Of a DNA stretch of 64,000 bases, positions 1 through 8,674 are shown piece by piece. The translations under genes and the position numbers were made by a program. The notes under the pieces are model-generated. The model did no database searches and was not told the DNA's origin. It was given only the letters and a program-made list of their open reading frames with translations. Position 1 is the stretch's first letter. Every line of letters begins with the position of its first letter. The stretch comes from Asaia bogorensis_B. GTDB taxonomy: Bacteria > Pseudomonadota > Alphaproteobacteria > Acetobacterales > Acetobacteraceae. The stretch lies in the NCBI RefSeq assembly GCF_900465315.1, contig NZ_UBIX01000006.1. The stretch is one strand, 5' to 3'.

Positions 1-189
1 GATATGGCTGTCGATAGGGCGATCCGACCAGAGATCGAACTGCCGATACTGCATCCGATAGGCAAAAGCCGGTTCAGGATAAGCCAGGACACCTAGATAG
101 GTGGCGACCAGCCCAGCCAGAGCCAGCGCCCCACGGCGCAGCCAAAGCAACAGCGTCGTCACGCGCGAGGGCGCTGTTGCCGGAGGCAC
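1..189 (-). CDS. Membrane-anchored protein of unknown function, N-terminal fragment
   Basis: An open frame runs off the left edge and encodes 63 residues from a GTG at 189. Basic residues come first, then a hydrophobic stretch (roughly residues 11-37, rich in Leu, Ala and Gly) that reads as a membrane anchor or uncleaved signal. A soluble part with YRQFDLWSDRPID follows. The GTG lies right against an AGGAG-like sequence, so the true start may differ. It is 17 bases downstream of the cysE stop on the same strand and could belong to that operon. I do not recognise the family; the rest of the gene lies outside the window. Confidence 0.55.
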   Translation of the reverse strand, partial: MPPATAPSRVTTLLLWLRRGALALAGLVATYLGVLAYPEPAFAYRMQYRQFDLWSDRPIDSHI

Positions 190-206
190 TCCTGAAGGCC
201 TTGATG

Positions 207-1031
207 TCAGATCACATAATCCACGGGAGGCAGACGCTGATCCATGCCCAGAGCTGGCATGGAGGTATGGCGCGTGCCGATGCGACGTGCGGGATTGCCC
301 ACAACCGTTGTGTAAGGTGGTACGCTCTCGAGCACGACAGAGCCCGCGCCCACCTTGGCGCCTTCGCCAAGTTCGATATTACCCAGCACGATGGCTCCGG
401 CTCCCACAAGAACGCCCCGCCGGACCTTGGGGTGACGATCGCCGGTTTCCTTGCCCGTCCCGCCGAGAGTAACGCCCTGGAGAAGCGAAACATCGTCTTC
501 AATGATGCAGGTTTCACCCACCACGATGCCTGCCCCATGATCAAACACCAGACGCCGTCCGAGACGGGCGGCGGGGTGAATGTCGAGACCGAAGCGTTCA
601 CTCACAAGGCTTTGCAGATGGCGGGCAAGATGCTGGCGGTTATGGCACCAGAGCCAGTGGGCGATACGATAGGCCTGGATGGCGTGATAGCCCTTGAAGA
701 ACAGGAAGGGGGTCACGTAATCCGGGCAAGCGGCATCGCGCTCGCAGATCGCGATCATGTCTTCGGCCGCGGCTTCAGCAATTTCAGGTTTTTCAGCTAG
801 TGCCGATGTGACGAGCGCAGACAGCACCGGAGCCGAAAGTGCGCGATCAGCCAGTTTGGTGCCGAGCAGCGCCGCGAGAGCCCCCTGGAAATTGCGGTGA
901 TCGCTGATGCCTGTCGCAAACACACCCTGAATCAGCACATCGCAGCAGACATCGCTTTGCTTGAGCATTTCCTGCCATACGACGCCCAGATCGGGCGCTG
1001 TGGGCGATGTCTGATCGGGTAATGTGCTCAT
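207..1031 (-). CDS. cysE: Serine O-acetyltransferase
   Basis: Transfers acetyl from acetyl-CoA to L-serine, giving O-acetylserine, the first step of cysteine synthesis in the cytoplasm. The 274 residues are the normal length. An alpha-helical N-terminal SATase domain (about 15-140) precedes a left-handed beta-helix of hexapeptide repeats (about 150-245; VGETCIIEDDVSLLQGVTLG). The Asp-His pair at 164-165 and the His in GDRHPK (about 200) match the catalytic Asp157/His158 and His193 of E. coli CysE. The start codon overlaps the stop of the upstream hydroxylase by 4 bases (ATGA), so the two are translationally coupled. Nothing unusual is visible. Confidence 0.95.
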   Translation of the reverse strand: MSTLPDQTSPTAPDLGVVWQEMLKQSDVCCDVLIQGVFATGISDHRNFQGALAALLGTKLADRALSAPVLSALVTSALAEKPEIAEAAAEDMIAICERDAACPDYVTPFLFFKGYHAIQAYRIAHWLWCHNRQHLARHLQSLVSERFGLDIHPAARLGRRLVFDHGAGIVVGETCIIEDDVSLLQGVTLGGTGKETGDRHPKVRRGVLVGAGAIVLGNIELGEGAKVGAGSVVLESVPPYTTVVGNPARRIGTRHTSMPALGMDQRLPPVDYVI

Positions 1032-2251
1032 AATCCCATGGCCTTCTTCACGAATGTGCGGCGCAGGCCTGGCAGGCGGCTCATCACGCCCAGCCCAAGA
1101 TCACGCCCGAAACGCAGAAGAGGATTGTCATTGCCGAACAGGCGTTCAAGCCCGTCACAAGCCGCCATGATCGCCATGTTATGGGGGCGCACCTGACGCT
1201 GGTAGCGTGCAAGCAGATCTGCGCCGCCGAGATCGCCCCCGCTGGCAAACCGCGTTTCCAGAAGGGCGGAAAGGGCGATGATGTCCTTGAACCCGACATT
1301 CAGGCCCTGTCCGGCAATCGGGTGCAGTCCGTGGGCGGAATCGCCCGCGAGCGCAAGCCGCGGTGCCGTGTAACGCTGGGCATATTGCGCCGAAAGCGGA
1401 TAGATCCAGCGTCGGCCGACCGGAACGGCCTTGCCTACATCATCGCCAAGACGCTGCATGATGGCATTGGCAAAGGCTGCTTCATCAAGCGCGTAGAACC
1501 GCTCGGCGCGTCGTGTCGCCTCTGCCCAGACGATCGCTGAACGATAGGGATGCTCGGCCGTGGGCGGCAGGGGGAGGCGTGCAAACGGCCCCTGAGGGAG
1601 AAAATGTTCGAGCGCCCTGTCGTCATGTGGGCGCTCATGATGAATGATGCTGATCAGTCCGCACTGATTATAGGGCAGGCGTGTGACCATGATGCCCGCC
1701 TGCTGGCGTAGCGGGCTCTGCCGCCCCTCTGCGGCAATGACGAGCGGTGCCTGGTAGACCGGTCCGGATTTGAGCGTGATCTCGACATGATCGGCGCCAA
1801 ATTCGAAGCGCCCCGTATCAGGCGCGGCAATGTCGAGAGCGCCTTCATGCGTCGTCAGGGCATGGTTGAGGGCCGCACGCAGGTCGCGCGCCTCGATCAT
1901 CCATCCGAATGGCGTCGCTTCACCATTTTCGATCGGTGCATCCTCCGGACCAAAGCGCAGGCCATGGGGGGAGGCTGGCTCGCCGGGGCGGCCATCACTG
2001 ACGGTGATGCTGCGTATGGGCTGCGACGGGGAGGGGAGGTGCTGCCAGATACCGGCCGCTACCAGCATGCGGCGTGAGCCTTCGGTGATGGCATAGGCGC
2101 GCCCGTCGAGCGAGGGATGTTCCATACCCGGCAGGGGAGACCGGTCGATGAGCAGAACCCGAAGCCCCGAGGCCGCAAGGCGACAGGCCAGAGTGGCCCC
2201 AACCGGGCCAGCGCCGTTGATGCAGATATCGACCTGTCGCATGGGGTTCAT
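1028..2251 (-). CDS. UbiH/UbiF/COQ6-family FAD-dependent hydroxylase
   Basis: A flavoprotein monooxygenase of 407 residues, the usual length. The N-terminal dinucleotide-binding motif INGAGPVGATLACRLA (about 11-26) and the second FAD motif LAGDSAHGLHPIAGQGLNVG (about 297-316) define the UbiH/UbiF/VisC/COQ6 family. Members hydroxylate the ubiquinone ring during biosynthesis, on the membrane surface. Which ring position this one modifies cannot be read from the sequence. It is the first gene of a two-gene minus-strand unit with cysE, and starts back to back with glnK across a 170-base gap. Confidence 0.88.
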   Translation of the reverse strand: MNPMRQVDICINGAGPVGATLACRLAASGLRVLLIDRSPLPGMEHPSLDGRAYAITEGSRRMLVAAGIWQHLPSPSQPIRSITVSDGRPGEPASPHGLRFGPEDAPIENGEATPFGWMIEARDLRAALNHALTTHEGALDIAAPDTGRFEFGADHVEITLKSGPVYQAPLVIAAEGRQSPLRQQAGIMVTRLPYNQCGLISIIHHERPHDDRALEHFLPQGPFARLPLPPTAEHPYRSAIVWAEATRRAERFYALDEAAFANAIMQRLGDDVGKAVPVGRRWIYPLSAQYAQRYTAPRLALAGDSAHGLHPIAGQGLNVGFKDIIALSALLETRFASGGDLGGADLLARYQRQVRPHNMAIMAACDGLERLFGNDNPLLRFGRDLGLGVMSRLPGLRRTFVKKAMGL

Positions 2252-2421
2252 TTCTCCGCAGCATTGTTGACCGTGGCTTTTTTAATGCAGTCGCAGGAAA
2301 TGGGAAATGGATCGTCATAGACCCTTGCCAATCTCGTTATGAAACTGGCACGATTTGCGTTCATGAGAACTGGCGGAGCTGTTTCTATAAACAGAAGCCG
2401 TTTGCGGTGCGGAGGAATGTA

Positions 2422-2760
2422 ATGAAGCTCATTACGGCGATCATCAAGCCGTTCAAGCTGGACGACGTCCGTGAAGCGTTGACCCCATTAGGGGTACAGG
2501 GCCTAACGGTTACCGAGATCAAGGGTTTCGGCCGTCAGAAAGGACAGACGGAGATTTACAGAGGCGCTGAATATCAGGTCAGCTTCTTGCCGAAGGTCAA
2601 GATCGAGATCGCTGTCAGTGATGACATCGTCGATGAAGTCGTTGATGCGATTCTCAACGCCGCCCGCACCGGCAAGATCGGCGATGGCAAGATCTTCGTC
2701 TCGCCTCTCGACAGCGTCATCCGCATCCGAACCGGCGAAACGGGAGAAACTGCCATATGA
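2422..2760 (+). CDS. glnK: Nitrogen regulatory protein P-II
   Basis: A 112-residue PII signal protein that senses ATP/ADP and 2-oxoglutarate and gates the ammonium channel. The start MKLITAIIKPFKLDDVREAL is the family N-terminus; an upstream in-frame ATG at 2407 would add five residues that PII proteins lack. The T-loop is intact, with the uridylylation Tyr51 in RGAEYQVSFLPK, and the C-terminal signature TGKIGDGKIFV is present. The stop overlaps the amtB start by 4 bases. The amtB pairing favours GlnK over GlnB. A sigma-54-like sequence upstream has the wrong spacing (see rejected items). Confidence 0.95.
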   Translation: MKLITAIIKPFKLDDVREALTPLGVQGLTVTEIKGFGRQKGQTEIYRGAEYQVSFLPKVKIEIAVSDDIVDEVVDAILNAARTGKIGDGKIFVSPLDSVIRIRTGETGETAI

Positions 2761-4097
2761 GCCGCGTTTTAAAGGTCCTTGCTCCTCTCGCTCTTTGCGC
2801 GCTTCCCCTGCCTGCCTTCGCAGCGCCTGCCGCGATTGACACGGGTGACACGGCCTGGATGCTGGTCAGCACCGCCCTTGTGCTGCTGATGACCATTCCG
2901 GGTGTCGGCCTGTTCTACGCCGGCATGGTCCGCAAGAAGAATGTTCTTGCGACCCTTATCCAGTCCTTCGCCATCTGCTGTATTGCCAGCATCGTATGGC
3001 TGGTGATCGGCTACAGCCTTGCCTTCGGCACGGGCACGCCCTGGATTGGCGATATGTCGCGCTTCATGCTGAACGGCGTGGCCGAGCATATCAGCAAGGG
3101 GGTCGATCAGGCCTTCACCATGGGGGCCAATTCGGCCAACCCTGTAGCGATGACGATTCCCGAGAGCGTCTGGGTAATGTTCCAGATGACTTTTGCGATC
3201 ATCACGCCTGCCCTGATTGCTGGCAGCTTTGCCGAACGCATGAAGTTCTCGGCCCTGTGCGTGTTTACCGTGCTGTGGTCCCTGCTGGTTTATGCGCCGA
3301 TTGCCCATTGGGTATGGAGCCCGCTCGGCTGGGTGGCCGGTATCGGCGCGGTCGATTTTGCCGGTGGTACCGTCGTTCATATCAACTCGGGTGTCGCGGG
3401 TCTTGTCGCTGCCCTCGTGATCGGCAAGCGCCGTGGTATGGGTCATGACGACTTCTCGCCCTTCAACCTGACCTACGCCATCATCGGTGCCTCGCTTCTG
3501 TGGGTGGGCTGGTTCGGCTTCAATGCCGGTTCTGCCGGTGGCGCCAATGGCCGTGCAGGCATGGCCATGCTGACCACACAGATCGCGACCGCAGGTGGTG
3601 CAATGGCCTGGATGGCTGCCGAGTGGATCCACTCCCGCAAACCGACGGCTCTTGGCATCATCTCCGGCGCTGTAGCGGGTCTTGTGGCCATTACGCCGGC
3701 GGCAGGCTTCGTGCTGGCTGGTCCGGCGCTGATCATCGGCCTGGTGGCTGGCGTGGTGTGCTTCTGGGCCTCGGCCATTCTCAAGCCGCGCCTTGGTTAT
3801 GATGACAGCCTCGATGCCTTTGGTGTGCACGGCACGGGCGGTATCGTAGGCGCTCTGCTGACCGGCGTGTTTGCCTATGGGCCGCTATCGGCAACGGATG
3901 CCAACCCGACAGGCGTCGTCGGTTCCTTCGCGCAGTTCGTCCGTCAGGCTGAAGCTGTGGGTGTGACCATTGTCTGGTGCGTGATCTTCACCTTCATCAT
4001 CCTGAAGGTTATCGATCTCACAATCGGGCTACGTGTCACGCGTGACGAGGAACTCGAAGGTCTGGACATGGTTCTGCATGGTGAGCGGATCAACTGA
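2757..4097 (+). CDS. amtB: Ammonium transporter
   Basis: An inner-membrane ammonium channel of 446 residues. An N-terminal signal sequence (about 1-22, ending near PAFAAPA) is followed by some eleven hydrophobic segments. The conserved pore histidines are visible in GGTVVHINSGVAGLVAA and DAFGVHGTGGIVGAL, and the Amt signature around DFAGGTVVHINSG is intact. It is translationally coupled to glnK (ATGA overlap), the standard arrangement in which GlnK plugs the AmtB trimer when nitrogen is plentiful. Confidence 0.96.
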   Translation: MSRVLKVLAPLALCALPLPAFAAPAAIDTGDTAWMLVSTALVLLMTIPGVGLFYAGMVRKKNVLATLIQSFAICCIASIVWLVIGYSLAFGTGTPWIGDMSRFMLNGVAEHISKGVDQAFTMGANSANPVAMTIPESVWVMFQMTFAIITPALIAGSFAERMKFSALCVFTVLWSLLVYAPIAHWVWSPLGWVAGIGAVDFAGGTVVHINSGVAGLVAALVIGKRRGMGHDDFSPFNLTYAIIGASLLWVGWFGFNAGSAGGANGRAGMAMLTTQIATAGGAMAWMAAEWIHSRKPTALGIISGAVAGLVAITPAAGFVLAGPALIIGLVAGVVCFWASAILKPRLGYDDSLDAFGVHGTGGIVGALLTGVFAYGPLSATDANPTGVVGSFAQFVRQAEAVGVTIVWCVIFTFIILKVIDLTIGLRVTRDEELEGLDMVLHGERIN

Positions 4098-4122
4098 TCC
4101 GCACTCCTTACCCAACGGGAAT

Positions 4123-4632
4123 ATGCCAATGGCGCTGAAACTCTCTCATGGCCACGTTCTGCTGGCCGGTCTCATGCTTGGCGGAGCGGCCTGTGCCAGC
4201 TCCCCCGCCCTGGCGCTGACGGCGAAGGAATGTCATGCGAAGTTTCAGGCTGCCGAGAAAGCTGGCACCCTGAATGGCCAGAAATACAAGGATTTCAAAG
4301 CTGCCCAGTGTGGCGATGTCTCGACCAGCACCGCGCAGACATCCATGGCTCCGGCAGAAAAGGAAGCTGCGGCAGACAAGCCTGTAACCACCGAGGCACC
4401 CGCCTCACCGGGGGCGGGGATCGCCTCGAAGCCTTCCACGACAGCGTCTGGCAATGTGGTATTTCCGACATCTGTCTCCGCCGCCTATGCCAAGCTCCCG
4501 GCGGGCAAGGCACGCATGAAAACCTGCCTCGACCAGTATCATGCGAACCAGCAATCCGGTGGAAACGGTTCTCTGAAATGGATCCAGAAGGGCGGCGGGT
4601 ATTACTCCCAATGCAACGCCAAGCTGAAGTAA
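4123..4632 (+). CDS. Small periplasmic protein with Cys-containing repeats, unknown function
   Basis: A 169-residue secreted protein. A signal peptide (about 1-33, ending ASSPALA) precedes a short conserved segment LTAKECHAKFQAAEKAGTLN, a Thr/Ala/Pro-rich linker (about 65-115) and a C-terminal segment with RMKTCLDQYHANQ and GGGYYSQCNAKLK. Four cysteines in the mature protein suggest disulfides. Short proteins of this layout recur in alphaproteobacteria; I know no assigned role. The ATG at 4123 follows an ACGGGA Shine-Dalgarno and gives a proper signal peptide; 4129 is an alternative. It is 25 bases after amtB and ends at an intrinsic terminator, so it may be the last gene of the glnK-amtB transcript. 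Confidence 0.8.
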   Translation: MPMALKLSHGHVLLAGLMLGGAACASSPALALTAKECHAKFQAAEKAGTLNGQKYKDFKAAQCGDVSTSTAQTSMAPAEKEAAADKPVTTEAPASPGAGIASKPSTTASGNVVFPTSVSAAYAKLPAGKARMKTCLDQYHANQQSGGNGSLKWIQKGGGYYSQCNAKLK

Positions 4633-4634
4633 AC

Positions 4635-4662
4635 AAAAGGGCCCGGAAACGGGCCTTTTTTT
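4635..4662 (+). terminator. Intrinsic terminator after the glnK-amtB unit
   Basis: A perfect GGCCCG/CGGGCC stem with a GAAA tetraloop, flanked by an A-run on the left and seven or more T on the right, starting two bases after the stop codon. Confidence 0.88.
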
Positions 4663-5015
4663 ATAAGCGAGGGGTGGCGTCAGCTATAGAGGCTGACGCT
4701 GTCATGTTGCTCGCGATCCGCTCTTGCCGCTGGGCCCGTGCAGTAACTGGTACAGACGACGGGCTCCCCTGTCTCGTCTGAGTCTTCAGTGGAAACCTGA
4801 ATGCATCGGGGTGGATTTTTCTGCGCGGGAGCTGCGGCTCACAGGGGCGGAATTATGCGGTGCTGCCGTCTTTGCAAATATGGGTATATATCCTGCAAAA
4901 TATTGACATTGTCTTGCGATTGCAAATGAACGCATTTCCTATAAAACGGAGATGATTGACATACAGAGATCAAGATTGATTCGCCTCAATCAAGACGAAA
5001 ACAAGAGGCGTTTGC
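4663..5015. other. Intergenic region with hairpin and clustered ATCAA/TTGAT sites
   Basis: No gene is seen. A perfect 8-bp hairpin (GCGTCAGC/GCTGACGC) lies at 4677-4699. From about 4800 the sequence becomes AT-richer than its surroundings. TTGACA boxes occur at 4903-4908 and 4956-4961, but neither has a good -10 at 16-18 bases. Between 4969 and 4993 there are three half-sites: ATCAA, TTGATT and AATCAA, forming overlapping inverted repeats just before the next gene. This looks like a regulated promoter region. Confidence 0.5.
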
Positions 5016-6563
5016 TTGTATCTTTGCGGCATGCAGGGAAGTCGTACCGTGGAAAAAGTTGTTTTTGCGACAAATTATAATGAGGGGGAGGATTATCTTT
5101 CCCTCTATATTGATAATTTTTTGCATTACACTGACGAAAACTGCCAGTTGATCATCAATCTTGCGCCGGGTCGGCGTCTCGTCGATCCGGCACTGGGTGC
5201 CCATGAGCGTGTTCATATCATCAACGGACACATTGAGCGCTCCAAATGGGGCATGGGGCTGTCCATTGGACATCTCGAGTCATACGCCTATGCTGCAAGG
5301 GAATTGGGAGCGTTCGATTTTTTCTGCACTACTGCGTCGAACGCCCTGTTTTTCAGAAAACCGGATTTCGGCGCCGTAATCAGCGAGCTGGAGGCGGGTA
5401 ACATCTTTCCCGCCACTCACGGTCGTGATTACAGCAAGGACTATGATATCTCGGTCAAGGGATACGACGGTGAAGGCGGATCATGGGCCTGGACCGGATT
5501 CAATCAGTCCGAAAACTTCAGGCGATCCCTGGAAGAGGGGTGCGGTATCACGAGATGCTCGGTCACCCAGATCGAAGGGCTTTTCGCGCGCAAGCAGGAC
5601 TGGGATATCATCCTTGATCACCAGAAGCAGATCGACGCGCTTCGTCACGCGCTTACGCAGGACCCGGACGATCCTCGTAACTACATGGCCGTTGAGGAGA
5701 TGTTGTTTTCGACATTCATCCTGCAATTCGGTAGCCGTCGTTTCTCCCATCTCTGCTTTGTATTCTGGAACGGGCTCGGTCGCGTAGGGCCTGCAGAATT
5801 GCTGACCACGCTCCCGGATCTGCCGCCCCACTTCTGCTGTGCGAAATGGTTTGATCGGCAGATTACCGATCCGGCGGCCATATTGGTGGGTACTGATGCC
5901 GGCCGCGCCTTGCTTGCTGCGTGTCGTACAACCCCCGTCAAACGTTCCGTGGTTCTTGCGCAAATGTATGAGAGCCTCAAGGCTCTCAATAATCTGGGAC
6001 CTATCTGCGGTGCCGAAAACAGCATTGCGCGCAACTGGCACGATTTGTCGGGCTGGAACGGACGCGCGTTGGTCGAAGGGAGGATTGATCTCGCCCGGCA
6101 GGTTGAAACGATCCTCGAGGATGTTCGGCAGCCCGTCGAGACGTTTGCCCCGTTTTTCCTCACTGAGGCTGCTCATCGAGGCTTTGATCTTTCGGTATCA
6201 CTCACCGAAGCTGGGGACGACCTTCAGGTTATAGCGACCGGTCAGTTTCCCGACGATCGCCTGAGCACGGCGCTGGCGGGATACCTTTATCTTTCCTACC
6301 GGGCTCCCGTCAGTGAATTTATCCTCTCATTCGACAACCGTGATAGTGCGCGGCGCGTAGCTGAGCGCACTGTGTTATACGACAATGGTCATCACTTTTC
6401 CCTCGTCACGCCAGATCGCGAAACTGAAGCGAATGGTGAAGTCCGACTTCATTTCCGGGTCAAGGACGAGGCCAAATTCAAGGTAATCTCTATCGGGCTG
6501 CCGTGTTTCGGACGAATTTTCACTTCCCTGCGTCTGACGGTTCTGGAAACACCTCCCCAGTAG
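5016..6563 (+). CDS. Putative glycosyltransferase-like protein, unrecognised family
   Basis: A protein of up to 515 residues with no signal peptide or clear membrane segment. The N-terminal 120 residues (VVFATNYNEGEDYLSLYIDNF, then KWGMGLSIGHLESYAYAA and FDFFCTTASNALFFRKPDF) faintly recall Core-2/I-branching (GT14-like) glycosyltransferases, where a WG...E pattern is followed by YDYF and LSGxDLPL. That is a guess from pattern, not a firm match. The C-terminal half is unrecognised. The start is uncertain: TTG 5016 (AAGAGG upstream), ATG 5031 or GTG 5049 (AGGGAAG upstream). The gene stands alone between two terminators, and the AT-richer upstream DNA suggests acquisition by transfer. Confidence 0.7.
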   Translation: MYLCGMQGSRTVEKVVFATNYNEGEDYLSLYIDNFLHYTDENCQLIINLAPGRRLVDPALGAHERVHIINGHIERSKWGMGLSIGHLESYAYAARELGAFDFFCTTASNALFFRKPDFGAVISELEAGNIFPATHGRDYSKDYDISVKGYDGEGGSWAWTGFNQSENFRRSLEEGCGITRCSVTQIEGLFARKQDWDIILDHQKQIDALRHALTQDPDDPRNYMAVEEMLFSTFILQFGSRRFSHLCFVFWNGLGRVGPAELLTTLPDLPPHFCCAKWFDRQITDPAAILVGTDAGRALLAACRTTPVKRSVVLAQMYESLKALNNLGPICGAENSIARNWHDLSGWNGRALVEGRIDLARQVETILEDVRQPVETFAPFFLTEAAHRGFDLSVSLTEAGDDLQVIATGQFPDDRLSTALAGYLYLSYRAPVSEFILSFDNRDSARRVAERTVLYDNGHHFSLVTPDRETEANGEVRLHFRVKDEAKFKVISIGLPCFGRIFTSLRLTVLETPPQ

Positions 6564-6682
6564 ATCAAATGACAATGACAAGCGCACCCTGAACATCTTC
6601 GCGCGCCGGATATCCTGCGACGATCAGAGATCCGGGTAGGTATCGGTCGCGCAGTCGGAGTAGCGCGCGAGACCTAAAACAG

Positions 6683-6710
6683 GAAAAGGAGGTGGCCGCG
6701 CCTCCTTTTC
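6683..6710 (+). terminator. Intrinsic terminator after the glycosyltransferase-like gene
   Basis: Ten-base arms GAAAAGGAGG and CCTCCTTTTC with an 8-base loop. The right arm supplies a short T-run on the plus strand, and the A-run in the left arm would let it work in the other direction too. Confidence 0.7.
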
Positions 6711-6829
6711 TCAAGTGACGTACACGTGTGGGCCACACACGCAAATATGGGCTGACAGATCCATGATTTGTCTTTCAAGCTTCATGACATGGTTTTTCGA
6801 TTCCTGATTTTTACTTCGAGGAATTTGTC

Positions 6830-7519
6830 ATGACGCTGAGAGTCACCCCCGAAAATCAGCCCGGGGTCAGATTGTTTCTGGACACTGCAGATCGCGATGC
6901 CCTTCGGCGCTGGCTGCCCACAGGGCTGTTTCATGGCGTCACAACCAACCCGACCATTCTTGACCGGGCGGGCCTGTCCTGCACCCTCGCGACCATTGCA
7001 CCGCTGGTGAGCGATATCCTCAGCTATCCGGTCAGTGAGGTGCAGGCCCAATGCTGGGGGGTGGAAACAGAGAGGCTGATTGAAACCGGATTGGCGCTGG
7101 CGGCGCTCGATCCGCGTATGGTCGTCAAGGTACCGATCACCGAGAACGGCATACGTGCTGTTTCGGCGCTGCATGCCTATGGCGTGAGGACCACCCTGAC
7201 CGCTGTTTATGCAGCGCATCAGGCCCTTACGGCTGCTGCTGCGGGTTCGGATTACGTGGCCCCCTATTTTGGCCGGATTGGTGATCATGGGGGCGATGCC
7301 CTCGCAATCGTCACGGCCATGCAGCGCATCCTGCACGCTTGCGGGCGTCCGACGCGTCTGCTCGTTGCAAGCCTGCGAAAAGCCGATGATCTCGCGGCTC
7401 TTGCGGCCTCGGGGTGCGACACCTTCACCTTCAGCCCGGCTGTCGCCGAGCAATTATTCAGCGATCCGCTGACGACAGACGCAGCGGCGGCTTTCGAGAA
7501 AACAGCTGCTGGTCAATGA
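6830..7519 (+). CDS. Transaldolase / fructose-6-phosphate aldolase family protein
   Basis: A 229-residue cytosolic TIM-barrel aldolase of the short TalC/FSA class. The first strand RLFLDTADRDALRRWL and the motif GVTTNPTIL (about 36-44) are typical, and the Schiff-base lysine is Lys100 in VVKVPIT. GVRTTLTAVY and the late strand CDTFTFSPAVAEQLF also fit. The reaction is either dihydroxyacetone transfer or aldol cleavage of fructose 6-phosphate; sequence alone does not separate them. A GAGGAA Shine-Dalgarno precedes the ATG. It lies 104 bases before a PfkB kinase on the same strand, suggesting joint work on fructose-type sugars. Confidence 0.85.
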   Translation: MTLRVTPENQPGVRLFLDTADRDALRRWLPTGLFHGVTTNPTILDRAGLSCTLATIAPLVSDILSYPVSEVQAQCWGVETERLIETGLALAALDPRMVVKVPITENGIRAVSALHAYGVRTTLTAVYAAHQALTAAAAGSDYVAPYFGRIGDHGGDALAIVTAMQRILHACGRPTRLLVASLRKADDLAALAASGCDTFTFSPAVAEQLFSDPLTTDAAAAFEKTAAGQ

Positions 7520-7623
7520 CCGTGCTTGCTAGTGGACCGTGCCCGCCTGCTGCTGCGAACACGCGGGGCGTAGTCAGTATCAGTTCTCTGATGGCGGGCT
7601 GATGTCTCGCTGAAAGTCTGGTC

Positions 7624-8568
7624 ATGAGTGGTTCAGTCTTGTGTCTTGGTGAAGCCCTTATCGACTTTATTCCGGTCGATTTGCCAGACGGGCCACCAGG
7701 AAAAGGGGGGGCTTACCGGCCCTGTCCGGGCGGCTCTTCCTACAACGTAGCGCGTGCGCTGGGGCGTCTGGGCGTCAAGACCTGGTTCGGTAGCGCCGTC
7801 TCGACGGACCTGTTTGGCGACCAGCTTGTCGCTGCACTTGAACAGAGCCGGGTCAGGCTGGACTTTCTGCAGAGGCTCGATGCGCCCTCCACCCTCGGCT
7901 TTGTCAATCTCGATCAGGCTGAACCGGCCTACGCGTTTTTCGACGAGGGAGCGGCCGATCGCCTGTGTGAGACCATGCCGGAGAGTGAGGATCTCTCATG
8001 CGTGGGGACCCTTCATTTCGGGTCGATCGCCCTGATAAGAGAACCCGCGGCGAGCGCCTATGAGGCGCTTTTCATGCGGGAGGCCGGTGGGGCGAGGCTC
8101 ATCAGTTTTGACCCGAACATCCGCGCGTCCCTGGTCCGTGATGAACAGGGTTATCGCACCCGTATGCAGCGCCTCCTGCATCATGCCGATATCATCAAGA
8201 TCAGCGGGGCTGATCTGGACTGGCTCTATCCGGGTATCGCGCATGAACATGCAGCGCGCGATTGGCTTGGACATCGGGCACGTCTTGTGGTGATTACGCA
8301 TGGCAAGGAGGGTGTCAGCGGGTGGACGCCTACAGCGCAGGCTCATGCCAGCGCCATACCCACCAATGTGGTGGACACGGTGGGTGCGGGCGACAGCTTT
8401 ATGGCGGGGCTGCTTGCGGGTCTATCCGATACAGGGTTTCTGGCGCCGGAGGCTCTGGAAGCGCTTGATGAGACAGCCCTGCATACGGCTCTCGCTTACG
8501 GGCAGACCATCGCCAGTGCAACCTGCGCGCGTCGCGGTGCCGACTCACCGTGGCGAGAGCAATTTTGA
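7624..8568 (+). CDS. PfkB-family sugar kinase, probably fructokinase
   Basis: A 314-residue ribokinase-fold enzyme that phosphorylates a sugar with ATP. It shows the N-terminal GEALIDFIP strand, the PfkB signature 1 region GGSSYNVARALGRLG (about 37-51), and signature 2 DTVGAGDSFMAGLLAGL with the catalytic Asp of GAGDS. Fructokinase is the likeliest specificity, from the GEALIDFIP and CPGGSSYNVA style; it is not proven. It is probably co-transcribed with the preceding aldolase. No terminator was found in the 106-base gap to the convergent GIY-YIG gene. Confidence 0.88.
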   Translation: MSGSVLCLGEALIDFIPVDLPDGPPGKGGAYRPCPGGSSYNVARALGRLGVKTWFGSAVSTDLFGDQLVAALEQSRVRLDFLQRLDAPSTLGFVNLDQAEPAYAFFDEGAADRLCETMPESEDLSCVGTLHFGSIALIREPAASAYEALFMREAGGARLISFDPNIRASLVRDEQGYRTRMQRLLHHADIIKISGADLDWLYPGIAHEHAARDWLGHRARLVVITHGKEGVSGWTPTAQAHASAIPTNVVDTVGAGDSFMAGLLAGLSDTGFLAPEALEALDETALHTALAYGQTIASATCARRGADSPWREQF

Positions 8569-8674
8569 AGGTCACGTCAGAACACCGTCGGTAAATGTGG
8601 CGTGCATCATGCGGTCAGTATGTCGATGCTAGTGCCAGGATAAGAACGGTTTTGACGCGGTTTCAGGTTCTCCC

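Noticed and set aside
2346..2360. Sigma-54-like promoter TGGCACGATTTGC before glnK
   Set aside because: The GG and GC elements are separated by eight bases rather than the required ten.
5016..6563. Assignment of the unrecognised gene as a Core-2/I-branching enzyme
   Set aside because: Only a loose pattern resemblance; kept as glycosyltransferase-like with low certainty.
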